Shown piece after piece: positions 1 through 7,351 of a stretch of DNA of 7,418 nt (positions within the stretch are counted from its first letter, which is position 1; the number at the start of each line of letters is the position of its first letter). Source of the stretch: Rikenellaceae bacterium. Lineage in GTDB: Bacteria > Bacteroidota > Bacteroidia > Bacteroidales > UBA932. The stretch spans positions 1 to 7,418 of the forward strand of contig JAAZIW010000224.1 in the NCBI GenBank assembly GCA_012800665.1, written 5' to 3'. The notes beneath the pieces were generated by a model. It did no database searches. It worked only from the letters and a program-made list of their open reading frames with translations, and was not told the origin of the DNA. A program made the translations under genes and the position numbers.

Positions 1-1
1 A

Positions 2-1732
2 TTACCAGGCGATTATATGGCCATCGGCATAGATACGGGCATTTTCGTCCTGCATCAGGGAGGTGCCGGCGGGGATTTCCACCAATATATGGGCGGAACG
101 GGCGGACAAACTGATTTGGACCGGTCCCGAAGCGCCTTGCACAAGATAATTACGGGTTACAATATCGAAAAGGTCATACTTTCCGCTTGCATACTTCAGA
201 TTGCCGTAAGTAAGATGCTCGGTATCATATGTGACTGTTTGAGGAGTCTTGAACGGATTATAATACATGTTGACAGGATATGGCCTGTCGGCATAAAAGT
301 CGGTGACATTGCAATCGAGACGAATAATGCCCTCAACATCTGTCTTTGTGATAATGGAGCCGAAAACGCCTACCGGAGATGTACTGTAAAGGCTGAACAT
401 GGTTTCTATCCCGTTTTTTGAAGTCCATGTAGGACCGTCTCCTTCGGCAATAGGACAGACATCGAATACTCCGTAGCGGTCACTGTAACGCAAGCCCTCA
501 TATGCGATATTGTTGTTTGTCAAATTTTTTAAAGATGGGGCGAACTGGTGGTCATCATCAATGCATCCAGGATAAAAAAGTCTGGTTGCACTTGCATTGT
601 TCAGCATCCATATACCTATCATATTGGCGTATTGAGGTTGATATTTTACCATGGGGACCAGCGGCCAAGCCATCTCAAAACTATTCATTGTAAAGGCATA
701 TCCTCCACCGTCAGTTATGCTTCCTTGAAGACCAAAGACATCATAATCTCCCCATTTCCCCACTATTACCCCCCAACCTTTGCGCCCCGAAGAACTTGAA
801 CAGCCGTTGAAAGTCCAGTCCATCATCTTGGTAAGAGCGTAATCCGTACCGCAAGCCGCGTTCAAATACGCCGCCGCATATATGCCGAAGGGAAGCAGAA
901 TCTCATAGAAACGACTTTCACTTTGAGAATTCAGCACCCCTATTGCATTCTTTGCATGCTCTAAATAGGTTTCATCTCCAAATTTCCTATATGCTTCAAG
1001 AAGCAGATAGCCATGTCCTCCGGCAGCATCCTGCTGCTTCGGCAGACCGCCCGCAACTCCTGTCATATTACCAAAATCAAAATAGGAATAATCATAAGAA
1101 GACCCCATCGCTTCATCGGCCGCTTTGAATTGTTCGGATATGGTTTTTTGTATATCGTCAGCCCCGTCAACGCCCGGGAACACATCGCAGACACCGAAAT
1201 AAAGCAGATTAGGCAAAACATTATACCACCAGTCCTTTGCATAGCCGAAGGCGCCGTTTGTCATGATTTTCCAATTATTTGCACTAGCAAAATAGTTTTG
1301 AAGCATCTTCGGGTAATTGCGCCCGTCTTGAGAAGTCTTGTCTATACCTACAAGTCCTCCGCTTAGTACCGCAGCCATCGTATTGATTGCTTCGTGGCTT
1401 GTCGGAGAGGACGGCCCCTGACGACTGTCTTTGACGGTTGTATAGAGTCCGAATCCGGGGTTGTCCGGCCTGGAATTCTTATCTTCCCATATCAAAGCTC
1501 CGACTTCATCATTCCGGTTCCAATCAAATACATATCTGTCATAATCAATGGCTTTCCGCCTCCAATCAAGCATTTGATAAGTGTCCGGAATATACGGCAT
1601 TGCATTGATTCGGACTATTTTGGTCTGCGGAACCGGTATTCCAAGCACTGCAGGGTCCAAGTCCGGTCCTTTGTCTGCAGTACATGAAACCAGAACAACA
1701 GCAAGGGGTAAAAGAGTCAGAAAAGACCTCAT
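2..1732 (-). CDS. Lipoprotein resembling an (alpha/alpha)-toroid carbohydrate-active enzyme; family not assigned
   Basis: This 576-residue protein is complete: its TAA stop occupies the second to fourth bases of the window. The signal peptide ends VVLVSC with the lipidated Cys at 17, followed by TADKGPD, so it is a lipoprotein, possibly surface-exposed. Residues about 55-400 look like paired helices with aromatic, Gly-rich connections: SHEAINTMAAVLSGGLVGID (112-131), DWWYNVLPNLLYFGVCDVFP (167-186), AAGGHGYLLLEAYRKFGDETYL (236-257) and FYEILLPFGIYAAAYLNAACG (275-295). This pattern is typical of toroidal glycoside hydrolases and polysaccharide lyases. The segments WGDYDVFGLQGSITDGGGYAFTM (327-349 region), NSFEMAWPLVP (350-360) and YPGCIDDDHQF (387-397) are candidate active-site regions. 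Residues about 455-555 look like a C-terminal beta-sandwich (MYYNPFKTPQTVTYD, KYDLFDIVTRNYLVQG, SARSAHILVEIPAG). I cannot place it in a named GH or PL family. Its place as last gene of a SusC/SusD operon supports a role in glycan processing. A non-catalytic binding role remains possible. Confidence 0.85.
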   Translation of the reverse strand: MRSFLTLLPLAVVLVSCTADKGPDLDPAVLGIPVPQTKIVRINAMPYIPDTYQMLDWRRKAIDYDRYVFDWNRNDEVGALIWEDKNSRPDNPGFGLYTTVKDSRQGPSSPTSHEAINTMAAVLSGGLVGIDKTSQDGRNYPKMLQNYFASANNWKIMTNGAFGYAKDWWYNVLPNLLYFGVCDVFPGVDGADDIQKTISEQFKAADEAMGSSYDYSYFDFGNMTGVAGGLPKQQDAAGGHGYLLLEAYRKFGDETYLEHAKNAIGVLNSQSESRFYEILLPFGIYAAAYLNAACGTDYALTKMMDWTFNGCSSSSGRKGWGVIVGKWGDYDVFGLQGSITDGGGYAFTMNSFEMAWPLVPMVKYQPQYANMIGIWMLNNASATRLFYPGCIDDDHQFAPSLKNLTNNNIAYEGLRYSDRYGVFDVCPIAEGDGPTWTSKNGIETMFSLYSTSPVGVFGSIITKTDVEGIIRLDCNVTDFYADRPYPVNMYYNPFKTPQTVTYDTEHLTYGNLKYASGKYDLFDIVTRNYLVQGASGPVQISLSARSAHILVEIPAGTSLMQDENARIYADGHIIAW

Positions 1733-1749
1733 TTTAAGTAATAATTTAG

Positions 1750-1781
1750 AAGCCTCCCGCAGGGTCAGCCGCGGAAGGCCT
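1750..1781 (-). promoter_or_regulatory. Intercistronic stem-loop between the LamG gene and the putative enzyme gene
   Basis: On the transcript strand GCCTTCCGC (1779-1771) can pair with GCGGGAGGC (1760-1752) through nine positions, one of them a G-U wobble. An additional G-U and A-U pair extend the stem to 11. The loop is ten bases. It starts 10 bases after the LamG stop codon and ends 17 bases before the next ATG. The following sequence (TCTAAATTATTACTT) is AT-rich but has no real T-run, so an intrinsic terminator is not well supported. A partial attenuator, an RNA-stability barrier or a processing point that sets the enzyme's level are the likelier readings. The pairing is seen directly; the function is inferred. 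Confidence 0.65.
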
Positions 1782-1791
1782 AAAGGAAAAT

Positions 1792-2823
1792 TTATTTCTC
1801 AGCAGCGTAAATAGCGGCAACTTGTCCCGCAGAGAGCGCGATATTATAAACTTTCAGTTCATCCAGCTTTCCATAGAAGCAGCCCCAGCCGTCAACTGAT
1901 GGAGTGAACCAATCAAAAGTCAGAGCTGTCTGAATAGTGAAGCAGGCGCCTATCAAGAGAGAACCATTGTCAACATGCTGGATAGTGCCGGATACCTTAT
2001 CTGTCCATGCCTTAGTAAGTTGGCCGTTTACATAGAAGTCAACAGTCTTGGCTGTAAGGTCGACAGATACTGCAAGATGAGTCCAAGTATTGGCAGGCGC
2101 CGAGTTATCGGTCTCATTGTCCATATCTACACAATTGTCTCCGAACAGAGTAAGGAAAGGCTTGCTGCCATCCTGAACCTGGAACTTCCAGCTTTCCCAA
2201 TAATTATAGGAAATGATGTAATTGTTTGCGTAAACCTTATCAGGATTAACCCAAACAGATATTGAAAGCTGTTTTCCTTCAAGAGATGCCGGGTCAAAAC
2301 CGGTAACCTTAAAGTGCGAACCTTTAGTAAAGTGAGCGGCCTTGCCGACCTTTCCTGCTACATAAGTCGGAGCGGCAGATGCATCAGCTCCGAACACCTC
2401 TGCAGGACCTCCTGCGGGAACAACATCCCAGGTATGAGCTCCTGTGGTCTTGAACGAACCTGAACTTGCCGCATCGAAAGTAACCTCCATTGTGAGATTT
2501 GCCGGATTGATATCTCCATACGCAGATGCTTTGAAAGAATCAATAGCGGCCTGGAGCTGCGCCATCAGATTAGTAACGGTTGCCTGAGAGAGACCTCCTT
2601 TTTTGAGTGAGGCGTCAACGGCATTCACCGTAGTTCTGAATGTGTTGATTGCATCTTGCGGATAAAGTTCGGCAGTTGCATTTGCAAGAAGACCCTTGGC
2701 TTCTACAAGGAGAGCCTCGAGAGCAGTAGTGTCTGCTTTTTCCTCGTCTTTTGTGCAGGACATGAAACCTGCAATAGACAGCAATGCAGCAGCGAGCATT
2801 GCAAAAATTTTGATTTTTTTCAT
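1792..2823 (-). CDS. LamG-domain surface lipoprotein, probable accessory glycan-binding protein
   Basis: This 343-residue lipoprotein has a signal peptide with lipobox GFMSC (Cys 23) followed by TKDEEK. That Lys/acidic stretch resembles the Bacteroidota lipoprotein export signal, so cell-surface display is likely. Residues 33-100 form a helical segment with heptad-like Leu/Ala spacing (TALEALLVEAKGLL, LYPQDAINTFRTTVNAVD, TVTNLMAQLQAAIDSF). It resembles FIVAR-type or DUF4972-like bundles found in front of LamG domains. Residues about 112-341 are a LamG/concanavalin-like jelly roll: GKAAHFTKGSHFKV, LSISVWVNP, WTHLAVSVDLTAKTVDFYVNGQ, and the diagnostic end YGKLDELKVYNIALSAGQVAAIYA. Gene position directly after SusC/SusD matches that of surface glycan-binding proteins in polysaccharide loci. 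No catalytic motif is visible, so binding is the likelier role. An enzymatic or purely structural role cannot be excluded. The start is fixed by the signal peptide. Confidence 0.9.
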   Translation of the reverse strand: MKKIKIFAMLAAALLSIAGFMSCTKDEEKADTTALEALLVEAKGLLANATAELYPQDAINTFRTTVNAVDASLKKGGLSQATVTNLMAQLQAAIDSFKASAYGDINPANLTMEVTFDAASSGSFKTTGAHTWDVVPAGGPAEVFGADASAAPTYVAGKVGKAAHFTKGSHFKVTGFDPASLEGKQLSISVWVNPDKVYANNYIISYNYWESWKFQVQDGSKPFLTLFGDNCVDMDNETDNSAPANTWTHLAVSVDLTAKTVDFYVNGQLTKAWTDKVSGTIQHVDNGSLLIGACFTIQTALTFDWFTPSVDGWGCFYGKLDELKVYNIALSAGQVAAIYAAEK

Positions 2824-2853
2824 AATGTTTTGTTTAAAAAGTTAAAGTATGTT

Positions 2854-4263
2854 TTATTGTTTAATGGCATTGTTGGCTTCGGTTTCAGCGATCGGAATCG
2901 GGAAATAGAAGCGAGATGAAGTCCATTTTAAATCTTCTCCAAGTACAGAAACGGCATAGGTTTTACCATAGCGCATTACATCAAAGAAACGATGGAACTC
3001 AAAGCCAAGTTCTTTGCGGCGTTCATTTCTGATAATGTCGCGAGCATCGTTTTTGGATATGGGTGTTAAGACGAGCGGAAGAGATGCACGGTCTCTGACA
3101 ACCTGCAAAACAGGAATGGCTTCATTTGTCCTGTCAGACTCGTTGAGAGCCTCAGCCTTCATAAGCAACACGTCCGCATAACGAATGATATGCTGCGGGA
3201 TTGTGCTCTGGCTCTTGGCATATTCATCAGAAAGGTCTTCGTCATACTTTTTTACGAGATAGCCTGTAGCTTCGGACCATGCAGACGAGAAAACCATGCC
3301 ATTGAACCATGGCTTTCCATCACGTCCTATAGAGGCGTCAAGACGAGGGTCAACATCACCCAAAACAGTCTTTTCGGTGAAACAATCGACATAAGCCTGC
3401 GTTGGCGCATTGAAATAATAACCACCCTCCACCGAAGGTGAAAACCATACATTAAGATTGTTTCCCAAAGATACCTCGGTATTATTGAGATAGCGTATCG
3501 CAAATACGCTTTCCTTGCTGTCTTCCGCACCTGCCTTGAAAAGATCGGCATAGACGGGCTCTAAAGAATAGATGTTCGGAATGAGGCCGATGGCTGTCAG
3601 ACAAGAAGCATAATCCTGCTGGAACAATTTCGACTTTGCAAGAAGCGCATATGCGGCTCCGACTGTTACGCGGCCTTTATCTACCGCATATGACTCCGGA
3701 AGAAATTTCACGGCATCTGAAAGGTCGGCATCTATCTGTTTGTATATGTCCGAAACACTGCTCAAACCCACATGTATTGCCTCTGAGGTGTTTTGCGGAA
3801 GAAGTTTGAGAGGCACCTCGCCGAAAATATTGACGAGGTTAAAATATGCATATGCTCTCAGAAATTTGGCTTCTCCGACAAGGCGGTTTTTAATTTCAGC
3901 ATCAAAATCCATTGAGGGGACATTGGCAATTACATTGTTGGCGCGTGAAATGGTTTCATAAGTATTCGTCCAATATGTGCTTATGCAACCGTTGTCGGGT
4001 GCTGCGGAAAAATTGTCTATGTAGTCTATTTCAACCTGATCTCCGGCATTCCCGCCTTTTACCGCATCATCGGATGCTACATCGCCGAAAATCCATAGAG
4101 TATTGCCGTAAAGCGAATTGTAAATGGCATTCGTCGCCATTTCCGCTTTGCTCTGGCTCGTATAATAATTTTTTGAGGAATAGCCTCCCTTGAGAGGTTC
4201 GTCAAGGAAATTGCATGATACAGCCAGCATTGTTGCAAAGAAAACAGTAAATATTTTTTTCAT
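2854..4263 (-). CDS. SusD/RagB-family surface glycan-binding lipoprotein
   Basis: This 469-residue lipoprotein is the partner of the SusC protein encoded 16 bases upstream. In known complexes SusD caps the SusC barrel and presents glycan to it. The signal peptide ends LAVSC with the lipidated Cys at 17, followed by NFLDEP, the usual SusD start. The N-terminal SusD-like region (about 20-230) includes the TPR-like helices with ISRANNVIANVP (105-116) and GEAKFLRAYAYFNLVNIFGEVPL (130-152 region). The C-terminal RagB/SusD region (about 270-469) includes DPRLDASIGRDGKPW, then IIRYADVLLMKAEALNE (359-375), IRNERRKELGFEFHRFFD (411-428) and the closing YFPIPIAETEANNAIKQ, a typical SusD ending. It is somewhat shorter than the common 500-600 residues, but all landmark motifs are present and nothing looks truncated. 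An AAGGA Shine-Dalgarno-like site lies 6 bases before the ATG. The ligand cannot be predicted, because SusD binding residues vary by substrate. Confidence 0.97.
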   Translation of the reverse strand: MKKIFTVFFATMLAVSCNFLDEPLKGGYSSKNYYTSQSKAEMATNAIYNSLYGNTLWIFGDVASDDAVKGGNAGDQVEIDYIDNFSAAPDNGCISTYWTNTYETISRANNVIANVPSMDFDAEIKNRLVGEAKFLRAYAYFNLVNIFGEVPLKLLPQNTSEAIHVGLSSVSDIYKQIDADLSDAVKFLPESYAVDKGRVTVGAAYALLAKSKLFQQDYASCLTAIGLIPNIYSLEPVYADLFKAGAEDSKESVFAIRYLNNTEVSLGNNLNVWFSPSVEGGYYFNAPTQAYVDCFTEKTVLGDVDPRLDASIGRDGKPWFNGMVFSSAWSEATGYLVKKYDEDLSDEYAKSQSTIPQHIIRYADVLLMKAEALNESDRTNEAIPVLQVVRDRASLPLVLTPISKNDARDIIRNERRKELGFEFHRFFDVMRYGKTYAVSVLGEDLKWTSSRFYFPIPIAETEANNAIKQ

Positions 4264-4269
4264 AATCTT

Positions 4270-4274
4270 TCCTT
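4270..4274 (-). promoter_or_regulatory. Shine-Dalgarno-like site before the SusD gene
   Basis: The transcript reads AAGGA here, 6 bases before the SusD start codon, within the 16-base gap after SusC. It is the only clear purine-rich ribosome-binding match near any of the four starts. The other three leaders are A/T-rich, as is usual in Bacteroidota. It supports the chosen SusD start and efficient re-initiation after the SusC stop. Confidence 0.6.
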
Positions 4275-4279
4275 GTTTT

Positions 4280-7200
4280 TTAGAATGTAAAATTGAGACC
4301 TGCGGTTATGCCCTTGGCAACAGGATATGTGCCCCAGTCGATACCGTTTGCACGGTCTCCCTCCGCTGCGGAGTTGGTACTTACCGTCATCTCGGGGTCG
4401 AGTCCGTTATAAGCGGTAATAGTGAACATGTTGGTAGCGGTCAAATAGACTCTCAATTTCGAGACTTTCCACCTTTCGGGAGTCTTGAAGTTATAGCCGA
4501 TTTGAACGTTCTTCAGTCTTAAATATGATGCATCTTCAAGGAATCTTGTAGAAACTTTCACGTTATTTGATTTTGCACCCCAAGATGCGCGAGGCTGAGT
4601 GTTTGAGGGGTTATCCTTTGTCCAGTGCTCATCGTAGTAGCGTTTGGTAAGATTGAATCCTCTGTAATAACCCTCTATATCGAAATTAACCTGAGAGAAT
4701 ATCTTCTGTCCGAAAGCTCCTTGGAAGAAGAGAGCAAGATCAAAGTTCTTCCACCAAAAGGACAGATTGAGACCTGTTGTGAATTTAGGCATTGCATTGC
4801 CGCACCAGGTGCGGTCATCTGAATCTATTTTTCCATCCTCATTCACATCGACATATTTAACATCTCCGGGCTTGATGTTGGGCCCCTGATAAGCAGAAGT
4901 GATGATTTCCGCTTCATCCTGAAAAATGCCATCCATCACATAAAGATAAAACGAGCCGATCGGGTGCCCCACTTCTGTCTTGGTGGCATAAATGCCGGAA
5001 TCGACCCTGCCGCCGAGAATGGGGGAATTGAGGGAAAGCACCCTGTTGAACAGGTAGCCTCCGTTCTGTGTGATGTTAAAGCCCCAGTCATCAAAATTTT
5101 TTCTGTAAAATATCTCCAAGTCAACTCCGGCGTTCAATACACTGCCGTTATTCACCCAAGGGGTGGAGGTGTTGCCAACTGAAAGCGGAAGAGATTCCTG
5201 TACAAGCATATCCTTGGTAACTTTATAATAGCCATCGAGCGTCCATCCTAAAGAATTATTGAGGACTTCCATGTCTATACCAAGATTAAACTGGTTGGAG
5301 GTTTCCCATTTCAATTTGTCGTTTCCGAGAACCGTCTGTGTATAGCCGTTTACTGCAGCGCCGCCGAAAGTGTAATAGTAACGGCCGGTATATCTGTCAG
5401 CATAGGCATAAAGGCCGATGTTCTGGTTTCCTATTGAACCATATCCGACACGGAATTTCAGTTTGTTGAGCCATGCCTTGTCTTTCAAAAAATCCTCTTG
5501 CTCGGCATTCCAGCCGGCAGAGAAAGAATAGAATGTTCCCCAGCGGTTTCCTTTGCTGAATCTCGAAGAGCCGTCCTCGCGGATTATGGCGGAAGCATAA
5601 TACTTGCCTTTGTAATTATAGTTTACATTGGCGAAGAAGGAAAGGAGCGCAGAAGAGGAAGAGCCTTGGCTGCTCTGATTGATTCCTTCTCCAAGACCTA
5701 TGTAGAGGACATCTTCGCTTGTGTCTACGAACTGGGTGTCGGACATGCTGTATGCCTTAGCGCTGTTTTTTATAGCTTCTGCGCCAATCAGATAGTTAAT
5801 GTTGTTGTCTCCTTTTTTAATAATGTGATTAAAGGTGGAGTTCACTGTCCAGTTGAATTCCTCGTTGTTTACCACATCCAGATTATTGGCGCTGTTGATG
5901 CGGTTGCTGCTGCCCCATGTGGGATTGAAAACGCGAAGCGTACTCCCCCTATAATCAAAACCAAAGGTCGTATTGAGGAATATATCCTTTGTGAAGTTAA
6001 CCAATACATTGCCTGTAGTAAGCAGTGTTTTGGCTTTTGTAGTTCTGTCGGTATGAACACAGAGTCCTTCGGGGCTGTAGCCGTCGCCGAAAAATGTGTT
6101 ATACTCCGGCTTGCCGTAATATTCTGACGGAAGATCAACGAATTTGCCGTCAGCGTCATATACGGGAATGGCCGGATTCCTGAAAAGAGCATATCGCACT
6201 ACACTGCCGCCTTCAGAGATATAACCGTCTCCGGAACTGGAGACAGACCTGTTATCCGAGAAGGAGCCGGTTGCATTGAGACTAACCTTCAACCAGTCTT
6301 TCACCTGAGAGGTAATACTGGAGCGAAGGCTTCCCCTATTATAATCCGTGCCTCGAATAATACCGTCTTGTCCATAATAACTGCCGCTTATCAGATATTG
6401 GATTTTTTCGGTGCCTCCGCTTAAAGACAATTCATGCTGATGTATAGGAGCAACACGGAATATTTCCTTCAAATGATTTACATCAGCAAAATCCTTTATA
6501 TAATCACCTTCAATCAGAGCTCTCTTTACAATTGATGATGCGTTATCTGTTGTGGCGGCTTCATTGTAAAGTTGAATGTACTGTTCCGTGTTGCACATCT
6601 CGGTAAGGTGACCATGGAACTGCACCCCCGCATACATGTTATAGGTGATTTTCGATGCTCCCTCCTTACCTCTTTTTGTGGTGATAAGCACAACGCCGTT
6701 TGTGGCTCTGGAGCCATAAATGGCGGCGGAAGAGGCATCTTTAAGGACAGAGACAGATTCGATGTCATTGGTTGAAAGGTTATTGAAAGCTGCTTCTACC
6801 GGAATGCCGTCGACAATAAACAAGGGTTCGTTGCTCGAGCTTATGGAACTTGTTCCCCTGATACGTACAGAAATCGAGGAGCCCGGAGCGCCTGTCTGCG
6901 AAGCAACCTCAACACCGGCCACACGGCCCTGAAGAGACTGCTGTACGGTTGCCGCTGTAGATTGACGGATATCGTTGCCGCTGACTTTGCTGACAGCGCC
7001 GAGGACATCCCGCTTTTTCTGGACGGAATAACCCACGACTACGACTTCATCGAGAAATTCAGCAGATTCTCCCATCACCACATTGATTACGGAACGTCCG
7101 TTGACAGGTACATTCACATCCTCGAAACCGATGCATGTGAACTTAAGAGTAGCGTCCGACGGAACAATTAATTCGTAACGTCCATCAATATCGGTGGTGG

Positions 7201-7351
7201 TGCCGTCAGAGGTGCCTGCGACAATAACGGCCACACCTATCAGTGGTTCGCCCGTGCCCATCTCGGTTACAGTTCCGGTTACATTTCCGGCAATCTGCGC
7301 CCTTAGACCGATGGGCACTAAAACCAAAAGAAAAGCTATAAGACGTTTCAT
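4280..7351 (-). CDS. SusC/RagA-family TonB-dependent outer-membrane glycan transporter
   Basis: This 1023-residue protein is a complete SusC-type porin, importing glycan fragments across the outer membrane with TonB/ExbBD energy and with the next gene's SusD protein as lid. Residues 1-18 form a signal peptide ending LRA before Q19. Residues about 24-95 are a carboxypeptidase-regulatory-like domain (GTVTEMGTGEPLIGV, then DIDGRYEL). The junction LDEVVVVGYSVQKK (100-113) is the usual SusC motif, probably overlapping the TonB-contact region. The plug spans about 114-228, with VRIRGTSSI, EPLFIVDGIPV and ASSAAIYGSRATNGVVLITTKRG. The beta-barrel continues to a terminal phenylalanine (FTF), as expected for an outer-membrane barrel. 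Residues 829-847 carry the acidic loop PGDVKY..DVNEDGKIDSDDR common in this family. There is no STN domain before the regulatory-like domain, so signalling to an anti-sigma factor is not indicated. The length is normal. The start is supported by the signal peptide. The family call is secure; the substrate is unknown. Confidence 0.97.
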   Translation of the reverse strand: MKRLIAFLLVLVPIGLRAQIAGNVTGTVTEMGTGEPLIGVAVIVAGTSDGTTTDIDGRYELIVPSDATLKFTCIGFEDVNVPVNGRSVINVVMGESAEFLDEVVVVGYSVQKKRDVLGAVSKVSGNDIRQSTAATVQQSLQGRVAGVEVASQTGAPGSSISVRIRGTSSISSSNEPLFIVDGIPVEAAFNNLSTNDIESVSVLKDASSAAIYGSRATNGVVLITTKRGKEGASKITYNMYAGVQFHGHLTEMCNTEQYIQLYNEAATTDNASSIVKRALIEGDYIKDFADVNHLKEIFRVAPIHQHELSLSGGTEKIQYLISGSYYGQDGIIRGTDYNRGSLRSSITSQVKDWLKVSLNATGSFSDNRSVSSSGDGYISEGGSVVRYALFRNPAIPVYDADGKFVDLPSEYYGKPEYNTFFGDGYSPEGLCVHTDRTTKAKTLLTTGNVLVNFTKDIFLNTTFGFDYRGSTLRVFNPTWGSSNRINSANNLDVVNNEEFNWTVNSTFNHIIKKGDNNINYLIGAEAIKNSAKAYSMSDTQFVDTSEDVLYIGLGEGINQSSQGSSSSALLSFFANVNYNYKGKYYASAIIREDGSSRFSKGNRWGTFYSFSAGWNAEQEDFLKDKAWLNKLKFRVGYGSIGNQNIGLYAYADRYTGRYYYTFGGAAVNGYTQTVLGNDKLKWETSNQFNLGIDMEVLNNSLGWTLDGYYKVTKDMLVQESLPLSVGNTSTPWVNNGSVLNAGVDLEIFYRKNFDDWGFNITQNGGYLFNRVLSLNSPILGGRVDSGIYATKTEVGHPIGSFYLYVMDGIFQDEAEIITSAYQGPNIKPGDVKYVDVNEDGKIDSDDRTWCGNAMPKFTTGLNLSFWWKNFDLALFFQGAFGQKIFSQVNFDIEGYYRGFNLTKRYYDEHWTKDNPSNTQPRASWGAKSNNVKVSTRFLEDASYLRLKNVQIGYNFKTPERWKVSKLRVYLTATNMFTITAYNGLDPEMTVSTNSAAEGDRANGIDWGTYPVAKGITAGLNFTF

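Larger units (their letters stand above)
2..7351 (-). other. Probable single operon: core of a polysaccharide utilization locus
   Basis: Four genes run in the same direction with gaps of 16, 30 and 59 bases: SusC, SusD, LamG lipoprotein, putative enzyme. Three of the four products are predicted lipoproteins and the fourth is an outer-membrane barrel, so the whole set acts at the outer membrane. This order (importer, lid, extra binding protein, enzyme) is the known pattern of Sus-type loci in Bacteroidota. No sensor, sigma/anti-sigma pair or inner-membrane transporter is present in the window. Co-transcription is inferred from spacing; the stem-loop before the last gene could lower or separate its expression. 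Confidence 0.85.

Noticed and set aside
17..421. A 134-codon plus-strand open frame opposite the 3' end of the putative enzyme gene
   Set aside because: It is antisense to a coherent lipoprotein frame, has no domain signature and no leader features.
1733..1791. Intrinsic terminator ending the operon after the LamG gene
   Set aside because: The stem-loop is real, but no T-run follows it, and the next gene begins 17 bases downstream in the same direction with no visible promoter. Kept as an intercistronic stem-loop only.
2824..2853. Short inverted repeat (TTTAA/TTAAA) between SusD and LamG genes
   Set aside because: The arms are five A/T bases, expected by chance in an AT-rich gap of 30 bases.
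5498..6127. A 209-codon open frame on the plus strand opposite the SusC gene
   Set aside because: It lies wholly antisense to a well-conserved SusC reading frame, shows no recognisable motif or ribosome-binding site, and its composition fits a shadow of the barrel coding sequence.
2..7351. Defence system, mobile element or other novel non-PUL system
   Set aside because: All four genes fit outer-membrane glycan capture and uptake. There are no nucleases, transposases, integrases, terminal repeats, CRISPR repeats or tRNA sites.
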